Translations under genes and position numbers: made by a program | From: Agaricus subrufescens | Lineage: Eukaryota > Basidiomycota > Agaricomycetes > Agaricales > Agaricaceae | Direction of reading: 5' to 3' | Length of the DNA: 64,000 nucleotides | Assembly: GCA_029945375.1 (NCBI GenBank) | Contig: CM057058.1 | Location: 1,984,001 to 2,048,000 of the forward strand | In this document: piece by piece, positions 56,601-64,000 of the stretch | Numbering within the stretch: the stretch's first letter is position 1 | How the letters are laid out: the number at the start of each line of letters is the position of its first letter | The notes under the pieces: model-generated | Databases searched by the model: none | Seen by the model: the letters and a program-made list of their open reading frames with translations, nothing else | What the model was told of the DNA's origin: nothing

Positions 56601-59600
56601 ATGGACGACGAAACTTCCGATATTCTCGGTCAAAAGACAAAGCCTGCCCTTCGCCGCACCAAAAGTGGCGGTGGCAGCACCTGGCTCGGGACATCGCTTA
56701 CGGTTCAACTGATACTCGGATTTTTGGCTCTCCTCTCTCTTTACGTCGTGTCTATGCGGATATGGTTTCGTATCTTGCTCTGGAAAGAGCGCTCTTACAA
56801 ACTGTACGTATCTTTGCCCGAAGGGGAATTTGTGTCTCTAATTTATTGCCTCTTCCAGTGCAACGCGTCGGAAACACGGTATCCCTGACAGTGATCATCG
56901 ACCGTTCAATGTAGCATATGCTGCTGTACTGCTTAATCGTCGAGAAAAGGAAGATGGTCAGAAGACAAAAGGTTTAAATCATAATGGTCAACGTAGTGCC
57001 GAACGTGAACGCCATATCAGGCAGCGGCTCGGTATGCCCTCCCTTCCTTTTCTGTATTTTTCGCCTACTTATTTTCAACTTGAATAAAGGTCGCCAATTT
57101 CCCGCCGAGCAGCGGCGTGCCTCGAGTTTTGGTGGTCGGTTCCCTGGTGCCTTTTTTATGGAAGGTAGTCCGGCGGGTCATCATCCAGAGTAAGTATGCC
57201 ATCGCTTCGTAAAATGACGATATTCTCACCTCCACTCTTCCAGACCGTCTGCTCCTCCACCTGCATCACATGCGGTACCTCCTTTATCTCAGGTTCAGAA
57301 GTCTTCTACGTCCACGCAGCATCAGCATGAGGCTCCATCATACCTCTCGGGCCCCCGTGCGGGGACAAGGAATTCAGACTATGGAAATGAGCGCAGTACC
57401 CGTAAACGTGGTTATGTTGAAGATCTCACTGGTGAACAAGAGACCATTAAGAGGTCTAAATGGGAGAATGGTATTGAAGATGATCATCCAGCTCGGCAAA
57501 CCCAAGCTCTGCCTCAACGGGTTGCCAAGCGTTATTTATTCGATGATGATGAAAATACAGATCATCTCCTCGAACGGCAGCCGCGTGAAAAACGTGCTCG
57601 AAAGGTGTCTCTGGACCAAGGTATCCTGGCTCAAATGGATCAAGATATGGATATCGACGAGGATGACGACGACATTGATGAATTACCTAATGTGCATCGT
57701 GGCAAGAAACGCGATCGTACTGAGGCAGGGTCTACATTTGGTGGCGATGATGATGAAAGTGGTCCTGAACAGGATCAACATGAACTCAAGTCGAAACACC
57801 GGGGCCGCAAGAGGAGAACATTTTCCAAGCGCACAACCGATTTGAAGGAAATGGTTCGTGGCCAGAAGCGGGATCGTGACCTGGGCGACGATGAGATAGA
57901 GCGTGATTTTGGAGAGGAAAATTTGCGCCCGTCTCGCAAAAAGCGCGGAAAGCGAACTGTACACATAGAAGCTGAACTGAGTGAGCATTCGAACGCGCCA
58001 TCGCATAGCTCAATTTCTAGCCGTGATCGTAAAACTGGTGAAGAATGGACTTCCAATGGTGTCAGATGGAAGATAGGCGACAATGGCCAACGTCTACGTC
58101 ACGCTTTGGTAAAGAAAGCGGGGCAGAGATTTTCCATGGTGAGGTTTTCTGTTTGTTTGTGTAATTGTCGCTAACTAGAGACCAGCCTGAAGATTCTCAG
58201 CACCCTGACCGCGAAGCAGACTTCGAGGTCTTCGTTGAAACTTGGCTTACTGAAGAAGAATATCGAGATGCCAAGTCCCGTCTCATTCTCGTTGGACAAG
58301 GCACCTCAAAAAGGCTAGAACCAAAACTTGACATTGATGTTGAGGTATGCACCTTGTGTCCATTTGATTTCCACGCACGTCTAACGTACATCATTAGCAG
58401 CACATAAACGGGAAAGATCTTTTATGGTCTGCAAGGCCGACGTGGTCTGAATCCCCTACTCCCGGTTCGCCCGAGTCTGATTTTGAAGGCCGTCGCAACA
58501 ATCGTAACCATCGAATGAATCCTTTCGACCAGACACAGGTACATCATGTGAGACGTATCTCTACGGTCTCAAGGACATCCTCCTCTGGAACCCCTGGTCT
58601 AGTGGACAGTACAAATTCCAATCCACATGGTCTGATTAAAACGTACTCCAAACTCGAAAAGCAAGAGCTAGAAGCTCGGGCACTCTTGAGGCTACGAGAG
58701 ATGCGGAATGCAAAGAAGGTTGAAATCGATCAGTCAAAGATGGACGAGGCTGCCAAGGAGAAGGAAAACCTCGAGAAGGCGAAAACAGCGGTTACTATCC
58801 CAGCTATCACTGTAACCGCACCTACTGAGTCATTCAATCAGCCAACACAGTCTGGGTTGCTCATTAAAGCCCCTGAGGCCCCCCAGGCTATTTCGAAGCA
58901 AGCTGAACCTCCGAAAGTTCCAAACATATTTTCGTCAGCAATCTCGAAACCCTCTACGGATTCTAAACCTTCTGAGGGCGCTAAGCCGTCTCCCTTTGGT
59001 CCCTCAACTTCGACTACAACCTCGGCCTTCCCATTTGCACCGCTGGTACCCGCTGCACCCAAGGCGGAAGACAAGACCACTACAACTCAGTCTTCGTCTG
59101 CACCTCAACCTGCATCGAATCCGTTCGCTCCTTCATCAAACCAAGCTTCTTCTGCTGGGTTCTTCAACATGCCCTCGTCTTCGTCCACTGCTGCTAGTAA
59201 CACGAGCGCAGCGCCAGCATTAGGGTCCAAATCTACGCCAGCCTTTGGTAACAACAATCCACCCTCCTCCGGTCTTGGTGCCCCGACTGGTGCCCCTAGC
59301 AGTAACCCTTCATCTTCTTTCTTCAATTTCGCTGCTCAGGCCTCTAAGAGTCCCACCCCGAATCCGTTCGCGACTCAGCCTTCTCAATCTGCTGCTGCTC
59401 CGACTGCCTCAGGTACCTCGACAGGTTCTACTGGCCCATTAAAGTTTAATTTTGGACATACCGGTTCTTCAGGCGGCTCATCCGGTAATGCACCTGCGAA
59501 ACATGTCATGGCGACTTCGGCAACTTCTGCACCTGCAGCGACAGTGCCATCTAATAATCCTTTCACCTCAGCTGTAAAAAATCCTAGCACACTATCAAAC

Positions 59601-60842
59601 TCCTTTACTCCATTCGCTTCCAATGAAGGAGCGAAGGCCGAGAATGGGGCAACGAGCAATTCGGCCGCTAAGCCTACACCCAGCCAATATGGTTTCGGAT
59701 TTACGGTTCCCAATCCCGCTGCTTCTACCAACAACCTCTCCGGGCCCGTTGCCAAATCAGCATTCGGTACACCTGCTGGGGCGACGAATCTGTTCAGTAC
59801 CGCCAATACTTCCCAGAATCCTTTGTTCAGCTCGCCTGCACTTGGTGCCAAACCTACAGAGAACAAACCAACGGATTCAAGTGGTACTAGCCAACCTGAA
59901 AAACCTTTGTTCAAGTTTAACTTCGGTGCCGGACAATCATCATCGGGTGATGCTTCCAGTTCACAAAATCGTGGAGAAACACAATCATCTTCCAGTGAGG
60001 GAGCGGCCAAACCTGCTTCGACTAGCTCCAGCTTGTTCAATGCCCTGGGAAACCAGCCCACAAGCGGTTTTGGCTCTGCGTCAGATCCTAATGCTGGAAA
60101 GAGTGCAAATATCTTTGGGACATCAAACCAAACCAGTAGTACCACTGCCTCTGGTTCTACTCCCAATCTATTTAAAGCTCCCCCTACCGTTTTCGGCAAC
60201 ACATCCAATGTTTTTGGGAACCACAATGCGGGAACGAGTGGTGTTTTTGGCTCAAAGCCTTCGGAGGCTCCTAAATCAATGTTTTCTGCATCGCCCGCTA
60301 CCTCGGCTCCCGATCAACAAAAATCCTTATTTTCACTCAAGCCCCCTCAGTTTAGTTCCGCTACCAACACTAATAATCAACTGACTACTACATCAAATTC
60401 AACAGCCCCCAGTTCGGGATCCACATACAGGTTTAATTTCGAATTCAACAAAAACCCAGCTTCATCCTCAACTTCACCGTCGTCGATATTTGGTACATCT
60501 GGTTCCAATAATACAACTACGTCATCCAATCCTTTAACATCGATGACGTCGCAACCGCAGTCTGCATTCGGTGCCACTGGCTCTGGTAATCAAGCAACGT
60601 CTTCGAACGTCTTTACCTCGACGTCGTCGACGCAACCATCGTCTATATTTGGTGCACCCGGTTCTAGTAGTGCGGCCACGTCGTCAAATCCTCTATCCAC
60701 GGCTCAACCATCGTCAATCTTTGGTTCCGGTAACACGGCAACATCGAGTCCTTTTGCATCAAGTCCGGCTGTTTTTGGTTCAACCAGCAATTCTTCTCCA
60801 TTCAATACTAGTGGGGTGTCGGGAGCCCCAGGGCAGAAGTAG
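56601..60842 (+). CDS. Membrane-anchored FG-repeat nucleoporin (POM121-like architecture)
   Basis: Read as one gene of about 1,320 codons with five introns whose joins all keep the frame (about 56803-56860, 57030-57090, 57191-57241, 58140-58186, 58345-58399). The start at 56601 gives MDDETSDILGQKTKPALRRT. One strong membrane span lies at about residues 33-62 (LTVQLILGFLALLSLYVVSM, RIWFRILLW). A basic/acidic region with several nuclear-localisation-like clusters follows (TRKRGYVED, KKRDRTEAG, HRGRKRRTF, RPSRKKRGKRT). A middle conserved-looking piece reads FEVFVETWLTEEEYRDAKSR, then KLEKQELEARALLRLREMR. The last 600 residues are Ser/Thr/Pro-rich with many F-G dipeptides (FGNTS, FGSK, FNFGHT, FKFNFGAG). 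N-terminal membrane anchor, basic NLS stretch, then FG tail is the order seen in vertebrate POM121. Homology is not established. Confidence 0.8.
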
Positions 60843-61332
60843 AACATGATCGGAACTTTCCGCGCAATAAACATTGGACTTTGTTGCTTTATTTTACTTT
60901 CTTCCTCCATTTTCGCGTGTTTTGCAGGAGATGCATTTTTTTGTGTACATGTCGCAACTATTTAATCTATTTCCCGCTGTCTAGATGGACAATGTATGAT
61001 AGTTCCGGGTTTACAAACAAGCCGTGGTTCGAAAGTTTGTTTACGCATGATTGTACAAACCCCTACCTAGTGCTCTAAGTTCACTCTGTACACGCTTATT
61101 CCCTTCGTCTGTCTTTGCCAATTCTGCCGCAGTGCGGCTTAGGGGAAACTCTGCTGTACTCTAAAACCAAGGGAATTGTCATCTTCGACATCCTTCAAAC
61201 ACAAACCAACAGTCCCAGACATACTTATTCCGACAAACTACACACCTTAACTATCACCAACCATACTACTTCCTGTTCACGTCCTCGCTATTTATTCCAC
61301 TACGCGACGAATAATATTGCAACGACGAAAAT
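60843..61332. other. Intergenic region, FG nucleoporin to coiled-coil gene
   Basis: 490 bp of 3' tail and promoter. Pyrimidine-rich and AC-rich just before the next start. No element was recognised. Confidence 0.4.
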
Positions 61333-63797
61333 ATGCTAACGCGTCTAAACGAGACACCTACTAGGCCGAGGCCTCCCGCTAAGGTCCGACGATCGTTGGC
61401 GAAAAGGTCTACCACTCCTCCTCCTGCCTATGCATCAACATTTCCTTTCCCTAGTGACAACCACGACTTGCAGTCACTTGATGCTGCTAATCCGTGGGGG
61501 AGAGAAGATACACATATAGAGGAGAATGATGATGATCTGTCTTGGTTGAATGAAAAATCGAAGGACGAGTTAACGGACTTGCTTGTTAAGGCCGATGCCC
61601 TCATTAAGGAGAGGGAGAATGGTATGTTGTCTATTTTAATTTGGACCAGTCTAAATCTGAACTTACTGTGCTCTGTTGCTATGTAGAACTCAGCCTCACT
61701 TCCGCGGCATGCAAGACTCTATATGACAACAACGTGGCGCTGAAGAACAAACATGAAGCATTACTTGATAGGGCACCATTAAATCAAAGCTCTTTATCAT
61801 CTCCAAACGGCAGCCCTCGTATTTCATTCTCACCACTACAACCGTCGTCGTTGTTGAGCCGATCCACATCCGCGGTTTTGACTGGAGATTCACCAACGGA
61901 GCATGCGCTACCTAGATCCTTTACCAGACGAGGAAACATACCTATGATTGATATATCTTTTCTTGCAGATCAAAATGCTGAATTACTATCAAAGTTGGAG
62001 AAATTAGAGGCGGAAGCTTCCAGTGCCGATGTTACGGGCCGAAGGGAGTTGAAAAGATTGGAAAAGGAGATTAGAGTGTTGAAAGAAGATTTGGAAAAGA
62101 CTCAGGCGAAGAGCCATGAGTTGGAGGAGAAAGCGAAGTCAGGCTTTGGCATGGGTGCCGAAAAGGTTATTGAGGAAGTGTGGAAGAAGAAGAAAGAAAG
62201 GGAGCAGAAGTTGAATGCTCTAAGAAGAGCTGGTCGAGTTGTCCGCTCGACGCCTCCGAATTTTGCACCTGATGCACCCTCCTTGCTCGCGTCTGGATTG
62301 CTTTCTAGTCCGGATTTGTCAACGTTAGAAGAACTCTCGAGTTCGGGAGAGCAGGTGGCTACACCACCTCGGGAACAATCAACAGCCCAGCCGGACCAAC
62401 AGTTGATTGCTAAATTGTTAGAGAAGATCCAAGAGCTCGAGACAACGAATAGCAAGATTCTGGAACACCAAACGGAGACGTCGACTAGGTTGCAAGCCGT
62501 TCAGCGCGAAACCGAGTTCATAACTCGAGTCTATGAACGACTGAACCAGGACGAGGAGCAGAATGAACATGATGCAACTGAAGCTAGGGATCAACCTAGT
62601 GACCTGAACAGCTCGTTCAGTAAATCTCACCGTGGTTTGCAGTCTCAGTTACTCTCTGCTAAAGTGAAGCGTCACCGGAGCTTTCATAAAGGCGATTCTC
62701 GGAGTCGAGGCTCCGTCATGGACCTGTTTGATGATCCACCCCCTGACACATCGACTCCTCAGAAACAAAGAAAATCTAGTTTGCCTGTTCCATTCAGCGA
62801 ATCGTCTTGGCACAGACCACGTCATCAGTCTGCGTTCTCTATGAGTAGCGGAGGAATCGTTTCACCAGCTCTTTCAATTCTGAGCCTATATTCACCACCC
62901 CCGCGACACGCAGATGATCTCATTTCCAATGTCACTTCCGGCCCAAGTCTCGCCAAGGAGTTAGGAGACTCCTGGAAGATCGGTAACAGCACAAACACTA
63001 CTCGAGCGAGGAGCTTATCGGATGCTAGCGTACTTTCTGCCTCCCCCTCTTCTCGTTCCCATTCCTTACCTCCGGAGCATGAAGACAGAGATAGCCCATT
63101 CCATCCACAAGCCCCGAAATCAAATTTCTTGCAACTTTCTATTGAGCCGCCAACACCGCATAAGACAGGCTCTCTTACGAAACACCAAGAGTCGTTCCTC
63201 ATCGGCAACATGTCACCCCGCTTTCGTGTTGCTAGATCTTTGCGAGCTCGCAATTACCTCAATTCTGAAGGACGCTACCCGGAATCTACGGGAACTGGTA
63301 AATCTCTTCACCGTCAGGTTAAATTCCTCACGGAAGATTACTCGCCCACCCCATTCAGAGGGCCCTCGGAGGGGCCACTCTTTGCAGAAGCTTTCCAAGT
63401 CATGATGGACGAATTCGATGGCACAGATGGCCAGCCTGAAAACTGGGGTGCAGATGTATCACGCTCTCCATCACCTGATGAAGACAAGTATGCTGATGCA
63501 ATGGAAACGTTGGGCGAAGAGGAAGATGAAAATGATTCTGCAAACGCGAGCATGGATTCTGGAACGTCTGGGACTATACGCCGAATCCATGAGGGGGCAT
63601 CATCCATGATGTCTACTTCACAAAGGAATGATGCAGCGCCGTCCAGATTTGGTGGAATTATGGTCGAGGTGTGGATGTGGTTACAATTTGTGATGATCAT
63701 GTTCGTATTTGTATGGGTTATGGCGCGAAAGGGGCCGAAATCGATGTTGAAAGAAGCGGAGAGGAAGAGGACGCTGTCAATCAAGAAGCGAGCTTGA
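61333..63797 (+). CDS. Coiled-coil protein with C-terminal membrane anchor
   Basis: Not recognised as a named family. It starts at 61333 (MLTRLNETPTRPRPPAKVRR) with a basic, Pro-rich head. A first acidic helix follows (LSWLNEKSKDELTDLLVKAD) and, after an intron at about 61621-61685, SAACKTLYDNNVALKNKHEA. The main coiled coil covers about 61960-62230 (DQNAELLSKLEKLEAEASS, RELKRLEKEIRVLKEDLEKT), with a second short one at 62400-62560. Between them and to 63600 lies Ser/Pro-rich disorder with RSxS-type sites. One hydrophobic span near the C-terminus (VWMWLQFVMIMFVFVWVMA) is followed by a basic tail ending at 63797 (RKRTLSIKKRA). This is a tail-anchored layout, so insertion in ER, nuclear envelope or mitochondrial membrane is inferred. 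About 800 residues. Confidence 0.78.
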
Positions 63798-64000
63798 CCA
63801 AATTTCGCCAGCAGGTGCCGGTGAGATCTGGCAGCCATGCTCTAGACTTTCTTTTTTATTTTCACTTTCCGCTGCCTGGAAAATCACTCATTGCAACACC
63901 TTTTTACCGGACCACATTCCTTCAGTCCATGACATAACTACAAAGCGCAATGCGCGCCTTGCCCATTACCGTTTCACGCGTACAATCAAGCTTCAAGTCT
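63798..64000. other. 3' region to window edge
   Basis: 203 bp downstream of the coiled-coil gene. An 88-codon frame at 63671-63937 overlaps the gene end in another frame and shows no domain. Nothing supported here. Confidence 0.4.

Noticed and set aside
59384..60226. 280-codon open frame on the minus strand opposite the FG repeats
   Set aside because: It is the mirror of a low-complexity Ser/Thr/Pro coding frame; its protein is a repetitive Val/Leu/Pro/Glu text with no domain and no intron structure.
1..64000. CRISPR arrays, rRNA genes, prokaryotic operons, virus-like blocks
   Set aside because: No regularly spaced repeats, no rRNA sequence and no viral genes were seen; the window is ordinary nuclear fungal DNA.

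Overview
The window is a gene-dense piece of a nuclear genome from a filamentous basidiomycete, most likely a mushroom-forming Agaricomycete. The reasons are many introns of about 50-60 nt with GT..AG ends and short branch sites, intergenic gaps of a few hundred bases, proteins with long low-complexity Ser/Pro/Gln segments, and protein variants that read like basidiomycete orthologues (TOM20, Whi3-like, Rcf2, CLPTM1). All exon joins below were made by eye from reading frames and splice signals. Outer coordinates are firmer than individual exon edges.

Layout, left to right. A GPI inositol-deacylase runs off the left edge (minus), followed by a 14-3-3 gene (minus) whose upstream region carries a duplicated E-box repeat. 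Then come a CLPTM1 family membrane protein (plus) and an unrecognised fungal protein with a putative zinc site (plus). A gene-free AT-rich stretch (10.75-13.26 kb) holds a DNA-transposon derivative with a transposase relic. Next are a SET-domain protein and TOM20 (both minus), then PP4 regulatory subunit 3 (Psy2/SMEK, plus). A Whi3-like two-RRM protein (minus) and a small membrane protein (minus) follow. A second gene-poor stretch (26.7-29.2 kb) contains a MITE-like element. Then come acyl-protein thioesterase (minus) divergent from tRNA m1G9 methyltransferase Trm10 (plus), NDUFAF5-like complex I assembly factor (minus) divergent from a three-finger C2H2 protein (plus), and a large protein with an H2A-like histone fold (plus). 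The right part holds RNA polymerase I subunit RPA135 (minus) divergent from a Nup98-type nucleoporin (plus), Rcf2/HIG1 (plus), PAPS reductase (plus), RNase III (plus) and cytochrome b5 (minus). The last two genes are a membrane-anchored FG-repeat nucleoporin of POM121-like architecture (plus) and a tail-anchored coiled-coil protein (plus).

Most genes are housekeeping and unrelated in pathway. There is no secondary-metabolite cluster, no operon and no virus-like block. Loose themes are the nuclear pore (two FG nucleoporins 7 kb apart, end to start), mitochondria (TOM20, NDUFAF5, Rcf2) and RNA (Trm10, RNase III, Whi3, Pol I). The most interesting items are the POM121-like FG nucleoporin with an N-terminal membrane span, the Nup98 gene that stops exactly at the usual autocleavage site, the H2A-like fold in a protein of about 900 residues, two GC-AG introns, and the two transposon-derived elements.
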